Origin: Paguma larvata
Lineage: Eukaryota; Chordata; Mammalia; Carnivora; Viverridae
NCBI GenBank assembly: GCA_030068075.1
Contig: CM057829.1
Location: 84,063,132-84,127,131, forward strand
DNA: 64,000 nt
Direction of reading: 5' to 3'
This document shows positions 11,122 to 21,804 of the stretch, one piece after another. Position 1 is the first letter of the stretch, and each line of letters begins with the position of its first letter. Made by a program: the position numbers and the translations under genes. The notes under the pieces were generated by a model that saw only the letters and a program-made list of their open reading frames with translations, had not been told where the DNA came from and ran no database searches.

Positions 11122-11349
11122 TTAAAATTTTTATTTATTTTTTAATCTTATTTATTTATATACTTTGAGAGAGATAAAGACAGAGACAGAAGAGGGACAG
11201 AGAGAGAGGGAGGGAGAGGGAATCCCAGGTAGGCTCTGTGCTGCCAGTACAGAGTCAGACATGGGGCTCAGACTCATGAAACTGTGACATCATGACCTGA
11301 GATGAAACCAAGAGTCAGATGCTGAAACTACGGAGCCGCGCAGTTGCCT
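11122..11349 (-). mobile_element. SINEC, first of a pair at one target site
   Basis: Reverse-oriented, diverged SINE (GAGAGAGATAAAGACAGAG body; head decayed to GGAGCCGCGCAGTTGCC). It is bounded by AAATCATTTT at both 11,112-11,121 and 11,351-11,360. It abuts a second SINE across that shared site. Confidence 0.85.
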
Positions 11350-11360
11350 AAAATCATTTT

Positions 11361-11555
11361 TTAAAAATGCTTATTTATGAGAATGTGCACATGAGTGAGG
11401 GAGGGGTAGAGAGAGAGGGGGCAGAGGATCCCAAACAGGCTTGTGCTAACTGCAGAGGAGATTGATGCAGGGCTCCAACTCACAAACCAAACCCTGATAT
11501 TATGACCTGAGCCAAAGTCCTATACTTAACCGACTGAGCCTCCTGGGTGACGCTG
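11361..11555 (-). mobile_element. SINEC, second of a pair at one target site
   Basis: Reverse-oriented diverged SINE: TGCTTATTTATGAGAATGTG tail/body, head ending CGACTGAGCCTCCTGGGTGA. Flanked by AAATCATTTT on both sides (11,351-11,360; 11,561-11,570). Shorter and more decayed than neighbouring copies. Confidence 0.8.
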
Positions 11556-11603
11556 TTGATAAATCATTTTGAAGCACCTTGTTTCTATCTATAAAAAGCC
11601 TGT

Positions 11604-11621
11604 GGTTTTAAACTGCTTATT

Positions 11622-11673
<52 letters not shown>

Positions 11674-11749
11674 TTTTAAACTGCTTATTTGATATATATA
11701 TATATGTATATGTATGTATGTATATACATACATACATATACATATATAT
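11604..11749. repeat. AT microsatellite with duplicated target site and 52-bp palindrome
   Basis: TGGTTTTAAACTGCTTATTT followed by an (AT) run occurs twice in tandem (about 11,604 and 11,671). The first AT run is about 48 bp long. The second copy grades into TATG/CATA repeats. Positions 11,698-11,749 form a perfect palindrome centred between 11,723 and 11,724, capable of cruciform extrusion. The tract sits in the T-rich tail of the next SINE. Confidence 0.88.
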
Positions 11750-11965
11750 TTAAATGTTTATTCATTTTTGAGAGAGAGAGAGAGAGAGAGAGACAAAATG
11801 CAAGAAGGGGGGGGGGCAGAGAGAGAGGGAGACACAGAATCTGAAGCAGGCTCCAGGCTCTGAGCTGTCAGCACAGAGCCGACACGGGGCTCGTACTCAC
11901 AAATCATGGAATCATGACCTGAGCTGACATCTGATGCTTAATCAAGTGAGCCACCCAGGCACCCC
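11750..11965 (-). mobile_element. SINEC (felid tRNA-Lys SINE)
   Basis: Reverse-oriented SINE with a (GA) run, a 10-base G run near 11,807-11,816 and the head CCACCCAGGCACCCC. The right flank AACTGCTTATTTG (11,967-11,979) repeats the sequence found twice to the left, giving its target-site duplication. It is fairly well preserved. Confidence 0.92.
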
Positions 11966-11979
11966 TAACTGCTTATTTG

Positions 11980-14858
11980 CTAACTTCAATTGTGACAGGA
12001 AAGCAAATCAAAATGATCCAATAAGCAACCTATTTTCTAGCTGATGGTGTATACCCACTCTCACATACAAACACAGGCCTAACTGCATGTAGATCCATTT
12101 CTCTGAGCCTTTAACTGCATCTGGATTTGCTTTTGAAGCCAAGGACTCAGGTATGGGGCCCCTTTGATTACCCATGTGGCTTTCCTGACATGTTCTCCCC
12201 GTCATCGGCTCCCTAGTCCTCTGGTAATTGCAGGCTTTTTGCTGTTCCCTGGAACAGTGTACATGGCCACTTGGATCCTTTCACCTGTCTCTGATCTTAA
12301 TCCCTGTTGGTCCAGGGTCCTGGGGATTTTTGCTTCATCCAGCTATTTTCGGTTTGGAATTCAGATTCATCTCCCCTGCTCCTCCATCCGAAGTGTTGAC
12401 TGTAAAATAAATGATTGAAATGAGTTACAAATAATTTCATTTCTGCCGATAAACATTTTCCTAACTGCCTAGTCACACTGATGTTGTACAAACACAGTGA
12501 CACCCACGGGTGTACATCTTTTGATGTTATGTATCTATTTATCATATTTAATCTGTAAATAAAATCAACAGGTTCATATTTAAACTCAAATACCGCATGA
12601 CACTCATGAGAGCAAGATTCAACGTACATACCGATTTGGTTCAAGTAGTTTCCATTTATTACACTGGTAGTGTCATCCCAACCATCGCTCTCAAACCAGA
12701 TACCTTGTGATGCCTCTAGTCACTAGCTCAGTAACATGGCTCTCAATAGTACTCCCCTTCCTCACAGCTTCTGGATGTGTCTTCCACCTGTCCCAAGAGT
12801 GGCTCATCATCCAGCATGCTCTGATGCTTTCAGCACACGTGATAAACATGATGCCCAATAATGCTTAAAGGAAACCGTCACTGAAACCCTGGTATATCCG
12901 ATTTCAAAGGCCAGCCTACTATTCTACTGAGTACTGAAAAAAACGGCATATATATTTAACACTGTAAATTTGCAGTTTATATAGCAGTGCTGAACAAACA
13001 AACTTCCCATGTTTTGTGAAGAAATCAAACAAAATCACTGTGTGCCATCCACTGTTGGTAATCCTGCCTTTCTCTCAGTGGGTGCTAAAATAGTGCTTTA
13101 ATAAAAGTTAACTTCCAAAGTGGTTTCACTGGATACTCTGGGAAAACAATTTTACTTCTTATTGCTCTCTATTGGACTAATTATTGATTTCAACAAGTAA
13201 GTAAAGAACAGCTTCTCATTTTAATTCCTTCTAAAGGTCTACCTCTCATTAATTCAGTTTCCTTTCTCCTTTAACTTTATATACAATATATATATTTACC
13301 ACAAACATCACCACCAATGACAATAACCTTTGCCATCCCTATCTACTTAGTTTCATGTGGGTTAAAATAGGGTATGGGTAAGAATATGGATAGTTTAAGC
13401 AACTCATCCTCACTGCTAAAAGACTCAAATGTCATGGTTTGTTGAAAGCAGGTCAGTCGTACAACTGATATAAAAATGATATCATATTAAACCTGTAAAT
13501 ATAGATTGTCATAGGATTTCTACACAACCTAATTCATTTGCTTTAATACTAAAACACATTTTTCCTCTTACAAGGTGTTAAGTTCTTCCATATTTTGATT
13601 TGAGCAGTTTCCCTATAAATCCATCCCACTAGCAACAGCAAAAAAATCTCTCAGTGTTTAGTTAAGTTTCCCCAAGTCTTTGCCATTGGGAACATAATTC
13701 TACTGAAGTGTAACCACTGCATTCTGTCCTAATGTCAACAGGAACAAGAACTTACTCTTAGAGAAACGGTAAATATAGTCCCTTGTTTGTAATACCCACT
13801 TCAAACCAGGATCTAGAAGGTCAAAACATTACTGTATGTTTGTTTAAACGTGTTCAATTCCGATAGCTGAACCACTTCTCTTTCCAAGTCCACAGGCCAG
13901 AATTTCAGGAAGCAAGGAAGAAAATGCTCTGAAAAGCCCCCTTTACCTCTTGCAATGAAAATCTTTCCCAAGCCCTATAAAAATCTGATTTAGAACAGAA
14001 AGTGTGAAAATGAGACTCTGAAGAGGAAAATTAAACTGGTCGCTCAAGTCATCTGGAAGGTAAAGTTATATTGGTGATTGCACATAATGAAAGTGAAGGT
14101 AGGGAAATTGCATGCCGGGTACCAAAGAAGAGATGTCTATAAGAATTAAAGCTCTGTATGCAGGTGGTAACATATGGTTGCGAATAGTAGCCATCTTTTA
14201 TTAGGAAAGAAGAAGCGTCTACCTACATCTAATGGGTACGCTACACATAGAAATCCAGGCTTCAAAATAAAGTGTCAAAGAGATAAAATGATATTAATTA
14301 TACAAGAAATTAAAATTAACTAATAGAAAGGGGAAGATAGAGACACATGGGGTTAGAATCAACAGTAACAAAATTGTGAGGCAAAATAACAACAAGGCTG
14401 GATTCTGCCTTGGGAACATGCTATAAATAATAGAGAGGGGAAAAATGAAGTTTGAAAGGTACACCAGAGGTACGCGCTTCACTGGTTATGTAAGGCAAAA
14501 AGAAATTCTCGTCAGGGTGTTTCAAGGGAAGAGACAGATGAAAAAATACAATGAGCCTTCGAAACAAAATTAGCAAACAATGTAGAATATTGGGTTTTAA
14601 AGTGAGCAACTTCAACCTAAGCCCTATGATTTGGGCAAGTTTTAATGTAGTGTGTCTGATACTAATGACAATCTTAAATCTTTGGATTTTTCAGTGTTAG
14701 CTGAATTATGTTTTTACAATGCATGTAGGAAAAGACTAGATGATGTTGATGAATAGAACTTTATCTTTTACCATAAAGTATGTGTGTGCATTAGTATGTT
14801 ATAGATAATCTAACTCATGCTAGTTCACAGTGTCTTCATTGGTAAACACTGCTTTAAT
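11980..14858. other. Unassigned sequence
   Basis: Nearly 2.9 kb with no recognisable gene or named repeat. 12,160-12,390 is somewhat GC-richer; the short overlapping frames there have no recognisable motif. It may include old single-copy or conserved non-coding DNA, which cannot be judged from one sequence. Confidence 0.4.
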
Positions 14859-14874
14859 AGTATTTTGTTGTTCA

Positions 14875-15110
14875 AGGCGCCTAGGTGGCTCAGTGGGTTA
14901 AGAGTCCGACTTCAGCTCAGGTCATGATCTCATGGTTTGTGAGTTCAAGCCTCACAGTCAGGCTCGGTGCTGACAGCTCAGAGCCTGGAGACTGCTTCAG
15001 ATACTGTGTAGATACTGCTTCAGATACTGTGTAGCCTCTACCCTCTACCCCTCCCCAGCTCATGCTCTGTCTCTATCTGTCTCTTAAAAATGAATAAATG
15101 TGAAAAAAAA
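14875..15110 (+). mobile_element. SINEC with internal 23-bp duplication
   Basis: Forward SINE starting GGCGCCTAGGTGGCTCAG and ending in an A run. Flanked by a perfect 15-bp target duplication AGTATTTTGTTGTTC (14,859-14,873 and 15,110-15,124). Inside, the unit CTGCTTCAGATACTGTGTAG plus three bases (23 bp) is repeated in tandem at 14,992-15,014 and 15,015-15,037. Confidence 0.95.
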
Positions 15111-15124
15111 GTATTTTGTTGTTC

Positions 15125-16076
15125 TTACATCTTAGAAGGGTTATTAACGTAAATTTCTCAAATTGAAAGGCTGCAATATCTATAATACAATACTGGACAT
15201 TGATCAGCCTATGAATTTCATGATATTAAAGAAGCAGATCAGACCATTTTTTTTCAAGAATTTACAATTCACTTTGAGAAAATAACACTAACCTGCTGCA
15301 TGGAATTCAGTTGCATGCTGCATAAGCACAGTTGACCTGACTGTGCTTTCCCTCTAAGCAGGTGTCCACAAGAAGCCACATTTGAATCAAAAGTCTTGCG
15401 ACCATAGAACTGGAAAAGGGCAGGCACTGTCTGATTCCAGTGCATGAGGGCTAACCCGGATGCCCTTAACATGCTCCTCAGCTTGACTAAACTTCTAACA
15501 GACCTTTTTTTCTGACCATAGGCCTTTTCTTTTTCTTGGAGCACTTACTTTTGAAAAGTTACAACTTTTTCAAAAGTAAAATCTTTCTCTGCTCCATTGA
15601 TTTGTAAATCTTTTACAACCCAGGAATGTCTTTCTCAAGAACCTGGAAGCCATTCCTTTGAAATATAATCACCTAGAAAGATAGTACCCCTATCTCTCAG
15701 CCTTCATGGGAGAATAGAAGCCTACCTTTGAGAAATGCCAATTAGCAAATCAGATGTCCTAATCACATTGACCAACCTCTCCACAGGGTCCTCCAGTACT
15801 TTCCCACTAGCTCCCTCGGTGCTGAAAAACACTTCCACATTTTGTTTCAACAGAGTTGAATTCAATCTCTCCTCTCGCAACAGTCTTAATCTTTAGTTTT
15901 TAAGCGTCTTCCTTGTTTATTTAACCTGTCCAGTAAAATTTTTTCTTTAATAGGTCTGAGAGCTCAATCTATGCAGCTTCACATTTTAGGGTCCTCCTTC
16001 CCTTGGATAATGTTTTTATTTACTAGCTCCAACCTCTGATTCTTTTTTTCTTCCTTTTTGCTTCTCACCTCTCCAT
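15125..16076. other. Unassigned sequence with a 13-bp inverted repeat
   Basis: No gene supported. A 91-codon minus-strand frame at 15,269-15,544 has no recognisable domain. TTACTTTTGAAAA (15,545-15,557) and its exact complement (15,567-15,579) form a hairpin with a 9-base loop. Confidence 0.45.
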
Positions 16077-16246
16077 CAGTACTTCTCAGCTCTGGTTATT
16101 TGAATCATGTGAGGAATGCTTAAGAATATTGACGATAACTGGGCCCAACCAAAGAGTCAGATTTAATTGATCCAAGGTGGGCCTGGGTTATTAATATTGT
16201 TTAAAATTCCCTCAGATTACAGTAATTGACAAGACCGAGAAGTACT
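16077..16246. mobile_element. MER5A-like hAT-Charlie element
   Basis: About 170 bp with end repeats CAGTACTTCTC and GAGAAGTACT, matching the CAGTGGTTCTC ends of MER5A. Internal ATTTGAATCATGTGAGGAAT, ACTGGGCCCAACC, CAGATTTAATTGATCC and GTGGGCCTGGG parallel the 'catcagaatcacctgg...ctgggccccacccc...gtctggggtgggg' order. Non-autonomous and ancient. I see no clean 8-bp target duplication. Confidence 0.75.
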
Positions 16247-16528
16247 TTTCCAGATGATAAAACTTTTTTCTATCTTCTTCAAACATAAAAATAAAATTGA
16301 TAAGACTCTCATTTTCCAAATTAGAATTGCCTACCATTCCTGCCATTCCTGGGCTATAGGTAATTTACCTCGATTGTAGATTTGGAGCCTCTTAAATTCT
16401 TCAATCCTATGCTTACTGACTACCTCTAGATGGCTCTACTGTGGAAACAGATGTCCTTCATTATGCCCAGATTTACTAGTTTATATCTCAAAAGCAACTT
16501 TAATATCTAAAATGGGGAGAGTAGGAGA
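16247..16528. other. Unassigned sequence
   Basis: Short AT-rich stretch without a recognisable gene or repeat. Confidence 0.4.
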
Positions 16529-16546
16529 CCAAATTGACCCTCTTCT

Positions 16547-16723
16547 CTTTCTTTAAGTCTATTTATTTACTTTGAGAGAGAGTGTGCAGGAGGTGCAGAG
16601 AGAGAGGAAAGAGAGAGAATCGCAAGCAGGCTCTGCACTGTGAATGCAGAGCCCGATGCAGGGTTATGATCTGAGCCGAAATGGAGAGTCAGACGCTTAA
16701 CCGACTGAGCTGCCCATGGACCT
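16547..16723 (-). mobile_element. SINEC (diverged)
   Basis: Reverse-oriented, shortened SINE. Its head has decayed to CGACTGAGCTGCCCATGGACCT. Flanks CCAAATTGACCCTCTTCT (16,529) and CCAAATTAACTCTCTTCT (16,724) are 16/18 identical target duplications, consistent with an older insertion. Confidence 0.88.
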
Positions 16724-16739
16724 CCAAATTAACTCTCTT

Positions 16740-16840
16740 CTTTACCTGGCTAACTCTATTTAGTTTTGCAAATCTCATCAAAAGTGTTATATTTTTCAGA
16801 ACTGCTTCCTTTACCCTAGTGCTACTCATAGACGGCAGCT
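16740..16840 (+). repeat. Possible L2 fragment
   Basis: TTTACCTGGCTAACTCTATT, then a TCAGAACTGCTTCCTTTACC-like stretch, recalls the L2 'cacctggctaactcc...tcttccaggaagccttccctgacc' block. Very diverged; tentative. Confidence 0.35.
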
Positions 16841-17100
16841 GCGGCATCATCCGAGCGCACAGCAAAAGTGAGGAAGCCGAGAACACAGCTCTATATACTA
16901 AACCACAATGAGTGTTTAACAAGATGCACAGGGGATTCTTATACTCGTCAACATTTGCCATGTACTGTTTGCTCGCCAGTGTAGCTTTTGGCCGCTCCTG
17001 TGTACTTCCCGAACGAAGTGGGTTTCCTCCAAACCCGGCTCTTATCACAAGGAAAAGTAACTTTGGCTTACTTGTTTGCCCCTCTCACTGGAAGGTAAGT
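16835..17100. other. CpG-retaining patch ending in a splice-donor-like site
   Basis: About 265 bp, less AT-rich than its surroundings, with roughly a dozen CpGs (for example GACGGC, CCGAGCGC, GGCCGCTCC, CCCGAACG). It ends CTGGAAGGTAAGTC, a near-perfect donor site at 17,096. An acceptor-like TTATATTTTTCAG lies near 16,786-16,798. No single frame spans the interval without a stop. It could be a non-coding exon, an old CpG-rich repeat or a regulatory patch; unresolved. Confidence 0.3.
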
Positions 17101-17184
17101 CATTTGATAACAGAGAGTATATGTGAGTGCCTTTTGTTTTGCTCCTATCCAGCACAATCCTTGGTTTTTAGTGGGTATTCTTAG

Positions 17185-17959
17185 TCTTCTTACTCTTCCT
17201 TAATTCCATTTCTTTTTCAATCCCATTTTTAGAATCATATAAATAATATGTTATTATTTTAGTTGATGTTAGTGACACGGAAAGTGTATAAAACAGAAAT
17301 GAATAAAAATTAGATTTTAATCCCTCTAAAACAACTTTTATTTCTGAAAACAGTGCTCCATTTACTTTACAGGTTTAAATAGTTGAGTTCATGATATAGA
17401 TACAATTTTAAATGCTATTTTTCCCATGCAACATTATACAATAAACACTTCCATGCTGCTACTTACTTTTCAAAACCATTGATTTAATATCTATTTAATA
17501 ATTTCAGTGAGAATTTTAAGTTATTTACATCATAACCTCAGCCCATCTCTCTTGTTTTAACTTCAGATACCAGTCAATACATTCAGTCCCTCTGCTCCAG
17601 CCTGAAAACAATTAAAAACTGTTTTTACTTTTTTTACAGTGCTAATTTTTCTGAAGCAATTATTTCCTTCTAATGCCATCCCTGAATAGCTATAGCAATT
17701 AAAATCCTACCCATTGTATATGACTAAAATTGCAAACTGTAAAACATGCCCATGAAAATCTCAAAGATGTCTCTCCAAACTCCTATCACTTCCTGTTTTT
17801 TTCTATTACTATTATGACGTTTGCCACATATACCCTGATAGTGACTTCTAGTTATGTCCACCATTTTATTGACAAAGAAATTTATGAAATATTTCCAAAT
17901 ATTATAATTATATTATAAATATTATTTTTATATCTGTAATATTTATAGAGACTTGCCCA
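17185..17959. other. Unassigned AT-rich sequence
   Basis: No gene or named repeat recognised. Confidence 0.4.
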
Positions 17960-18364
17960 TAGGAGAGGCTAAAATTCTTCAGCTTTATTGAAGAGTGCTT
18001 AATATACAAAATTCCACATATTTAATGTATATATTTTGATGAGTTTGACATGTGTACATCCGTGATGTCAGCAAAGTAATAAACATATCTATCACCTCCA
18101 AAAGATTTCTGCTCTTGTATTTTTTTGACTCCAGTAGTAACACTAAAAGCACAGACAACAAAGATGGAAATTGACAATGGGACTACATTAAACTAAAAAT
18201 TTCTGCACAGCAAAGAAAACAGTCGATGGAGTAAAAAGACAACATACAGATGGGGAGAAATATTTGGAAACCACATGACCGATAAAGGGTTAATTTGGAA
18301 AATATAGAAGGAACGCCTACAACTCAATAGCAAAGAAAAAAACGATTAAAAATGGAATGAAGGA

Positions 18365-18812
18365 GGGGTGGCTGAGTGGGCTCAGTCGGTTAAGCATCTG
18401 ACTTTGGCTCAAGTCATGATCTCACAGTTTGTGAGTTCAAGCCCCGCATCGGGCTCAGTGCTGACAGCTCAGAGCCTGGAGTCTGCTTTGGATTCTGTGT
18501 CTCCCTCTCTATCTGCCCCTCCTCCACTGACTCACTCTCTCTCTCCCTTTCTCTCTCTCTCTCCCCCTCCCCCTTTCTCTCCCCCTCCCCCTTTCTCTCC
18601 CCCTCCCCCTTTCTCTCCCCCTCCCCCTTTCTCTCCCCCTCCCCCTTTCTCTCCCCCTCCCCCTTTCTCTCCCCCTCCTTCTCTCCCCCTTTCTCTCCCC
18701 CTTTCTCTCCCCCTTTCTCTCCCCCTTTCTCTCCCCCTTTCTCTCCCCCTTTCTCTCCCCCTTTCTCTCTCTCTCTCTCTCACTCAAAAATGAACACTAA
18801 AAAAATAAAAAT
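18365..18812 (+). mobile_element. SINEC with expanded polypyrimidine minisatellite
   Basis: Forward SINE (head GGTGGCTGAGTGGGCTCAGTCGG, body GCTGACAGCTCAGAGCCTGG) inserted in the L1. It has a perfect 15-bp target duplication AAATGGAATGAAGGA (18,350-18,364 and 18,813-18,827). The CT-rich segment that is normally tens of bases long is about 240 bp here, making the whole insertion about 450 bp instead of about 220. Confidence 0.95.
18536..18782. repeat. CT-rich minisatellite inside SINE
   Basis: Two repeat classes: an 18-bp unit close to CTCCCCCTCCCCCTTTCT repeated about six times (18,560-18,675), then a 12-bp unit TCTCCCCCTTTC repeated about eight times (18,680-18,770), ending in a (CT) run. 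The plus strand is purely pyrimidine over most of its length. The proline/serine-rich and Glu/Arg/Gly-rich open frames across it are translation artefacts. Confidence 0.95.
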
Positions 18813-19164
18813 AAATGGAATGAAGGACTTGAACAGACATTTCTCCAAAGAAGGTATTCAAATGGAGAACAGGTATAGTAAAGGTGCTTGACATTGCTAA
18901 TTATCAGACAAATACAAATCAAAACTTTCCTAAAAGATCACCTCAAGCCTGTTAGAATGGCTGTTATTAAAAAAAAAAAACCCACAAAAGAGAACAACTG
19001 TTGTTGAAGATATAAAGAAACTATAACACCTGTACACTCTTGGTGTTTATATGAAAATATAAAATGGTATAGCCTCTATGGAAAATAGTACGGAGTTTCC
19101 CCAAAAAATTAAGAATAGAAATACTGTATGATCCAGCAATCCCACTCCTGGGTTCCTCAGACAG

Positions 19165-19525
19165 AAGTTTGTTTTTCATTCCAAGGTTACCAATGTGCTT
19201 TCTCATTTGTGTGAAATATCTTCCTTCAGATATTCACATGGTTTCTGCTATCACTTCTTTCAGGTCTCTGTCAAATGGTGCCTTTATCAACTTGCTTCCC
19301 CTCGCCAATCCCCTTACCCTTTCTCTATTATTATCCTTTTTAATTGCTTTGTCGTCACTTGTTATAAGAACTTGAAATCTTACGGCATGTGTTTGTTGTC
19401 GGTCTTCTCCACTGGTGTATAAACACTCTGAAGGCAGCTATCTGGTCTGTCTGGTTCACTGACTAGAGCAGTTGGTGGTACATAGCTTATCAATAAATAT
19501 TTGTGGATGAATGAAAGAATGAAGG
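19165..19525 (+). mobile_element. L2 LINE, 3' end
   Basis: Consistent L2 3' order: TCTCTGTCAAATGGTGCCTT, 'ggtgtataaacactctgaaggcagctatctggtctgtctggttcactga', then TACATAGCTTATCAATAAAT followed by ATTTGTGGATGAATGAA. The CAATAAATATTTGTxGAATGAA terminus is diagnostic for L2. The two small frames inside are not genes. Confidence 0.8.
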
Positions 19526-21558
19526 ATATGACAATTCCTGTACATTTTCACCCAAGATTAATCTAGGTTTTCCTGACATCTGAGATAGTAATTTTACATT
19601 AGAATTTGTACATGATTCCCAGTCCTGTTTTCAAAACTGAATACACGAAAAATTTGAGTAAATTCTCCCCCAATTTAATTTGACTGTATAGGCACAAAGC
19701 CGCTATGGCAGTGGGAACCAGGGAGAATGCAAGAAGTTAAATTTGCTTATATCTAAGAACCATAAGAACTACGAAAATAATTTCCCTCTCTCTTTCTTAC
19801 TCTTTCTCACTTCCTCCATCATCTCCTTTGACTGGGAATATGAGCCATTTATTAAGGCCGAGTACAGGTAGATGCACTGTTCCAGGGATTCATCATGGTA
19901 AGACCAGGCTTTGGTGTTTATGTGTTTTGAAGGATGGGCATGTGGGAATACAGCACCTGGGCATAGGGATAAATGTTAGATTCCCGGGCCTAGTGGGCTC
20001 TTCTAAATACATTTCTATGGTTTATTATATTCGTAGCATTTCCCAGTTTACCATGTCAGAGAACAAAACTTTGGTGCCAAAAACTCCAGAAGATCTGCTT
20101 TATAAAAGAACCATAAATCCCCCTCAGAATGCTTTCTGCAGTTAAAAAATAAAAAAAAAAACAAAGTTAAATTGGTATTTAAGCAAATCTAATACCTTGC
20201 CAGAACCGAGAACACCCTTATGTGTCTCTAGCAGTATTCCTAGAATACCCCCTGAAAGGAATAAGATGGTTAAGACCAATTTGTATCAGCAATTTTAGGC
20301 AAGAAAAATACACTGTTGGATAGTCACATGTTTAGAATAGTAAAATACATTCAAGTGAATGTGACACACATATACCCAAACACACAATATAAACTTATTG
20401 TGGTCTAAAACACTTAATTTTAGAAACTCTGAACCCCAGATTACAAATAACTAATCTTGGTAGCTGCAATATGTGTATTATGTCTAATTCCACTTAGAGT
20501 AAAAAAAAAATGCTACAATATTTAAAAGCTTATCCTTGACTGTATTTTCCTAATACTTCTAATAGAAATGATGAGAACATAATATAAGGTAACGGGTGAG
20601 GTCATTTCTAAGGCTAAATTCTGATTCTGTTTTTCTGGCAGCGTCTATGAGCTGAAATTCAAATAGTCCACAGTTTAGTCTCATTTTAAGATTCAGAGTG
20701 AAGAAGTAATCAAATGCTAACTTCTATACTCAATCACTCTAATTGTGCAGGTGATTGTAGTCCATTATATGTACAGACTGAAGTACAAAGGAAAGAATCT
20801 TCTGCATTCAATTAATTAACAATTTAAAAATATCCTAGGATTAGTAGTGCCCTTGGTATGTCAATATATCTGATTGGGTCTCAATTTCCTGATTTAGTTA
20901 TTGTAACTCTCCCTTTTCACTTTGGGATTCTAAGATTTAAAAAATCTGGTTAAACAATAAATGAGAGACTTTCTGTTTCAGGGAGAGAAAAATGAAGGCA
21001 TGAGACTAAAAAGGACTAGAAAATCTGATATCCTCATACATTAAAGTGTAATAATAAATACTGTATTTCTAGGGTATAAATTCACATGACCCCCTGCTAA
21101 GGGTTATGAGAAAGAATTCTTTTGGCACAATCTCTGTCTTTAGAACTTCACACCTTAAGATAAACACAGAAGTGAAATTATATATGGAAAAGACATACCA
21201 GCTGCAGAATAAAACTTAAATAATTACGTAAATAAACAGATACATGATACTCTCAGGTCAGAAGATAAAAGAAGAAAATTAAGAAAGAGTAGAAAATTAA
21301 TGAAATTTCATCATTATTTGACTTTTAAAAATGATTATTCCACTAGTGATTAGTCTTGTTTAGCTGAATAACCCAAAAATAATGGGTGATGAATAAAAAA
21401 TCATACCCATGGGAAAAAAAGAGTATGCTTTATTTTATTTAACAAAATTCCATAAATATATGTATGTTCTAGACATAATTGACAAAGTTAATACCTTAAA
21501 AATCTAACTCAATGACAAAAGAAAATATAAAAATTGTTACAAACCATAGTTTTAATTT
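19526..21558. other. Unassigned sequence
   Basis: About 2 kb of AT-rich DNA with no gene or repeat that I can name. A 105-codon plus frame (19,828-20,145) has no recognisable domain and is probably chance. Confidence 0.4.
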
Positions 21559-21572
21559 GAAATATATTCTTT

Positions 21573-21790
21573 TTTTTAATGTTTATTTATTTTTGAGAGA
21601 GAGAGTAAGAGAGAGAGAGGGAGAACAAGTGGAAGAGGGGCAGAGAGAGCAGGAGAGAAAGAGAATCCCAAACAGGTTCCATGCTCAGCATGGAGCCCGA
21701 TGTGGGGCTCAATCTCATGAACCATGAGCTGATGACCTGAGCCGAAATCAAGAGTCAGATGCTTAACTGACTGAGCCACCCAGGTGCCCC
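21573..21790 (-). mobile_element. SINEC (felid tRNA-Lys SINE)
   Basis: Reverse-oriented, well preserved: TTTAATGTTTATTTATTTTT tail, GA body, head CCACCCAGGTGCCCC. Flanks GAAATATATTCTT (21,559) and GGAATGTATTCTT (21,792) are probable target duplications. Confidence 0.93.
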
Positions 21791-21804
21791 TGGAATGTAT
21801 TCTT

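Larger units (their letters stand above)
17960..19164 (+). mobile_element. Old L1 3' region, split by a SINE
   Basis: From about 18,130: GCACAGACAACAAAGATGG, TTTCTGCACAGCAAAGAAAA, ACATGACCGATAAAGGGTTA, and after the SINE GACATTTCTCCAAAGAAGG, AAATACAAATCAAAACTTTC, 'ctgtatgatccagcaatcccactcctgggt'. These are consecutive L1 ORF2 C-terminal landmarks on the plus strand. 17,960-18,125 resembles old L1-associated sequence less clearly. Many stops; no function. Confidence 0.8.

Noticed and set aside
15269..15544. 91-codon minus-strand frame
   Set aside because: No recognised domain, no promoter or splice context; length is within chance for this much sequence.
18368..18793. 141-codon plus frame rich in Phe-Ser-Pro-Pro repeats and overlapping 92- and 83-codon minus frames rich in Arg/Glu/Gly
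   Set aside because: They translate the SINE's CT minisatellite in both directions. Composition follows the repeat unit and the start lies in the SINE head.
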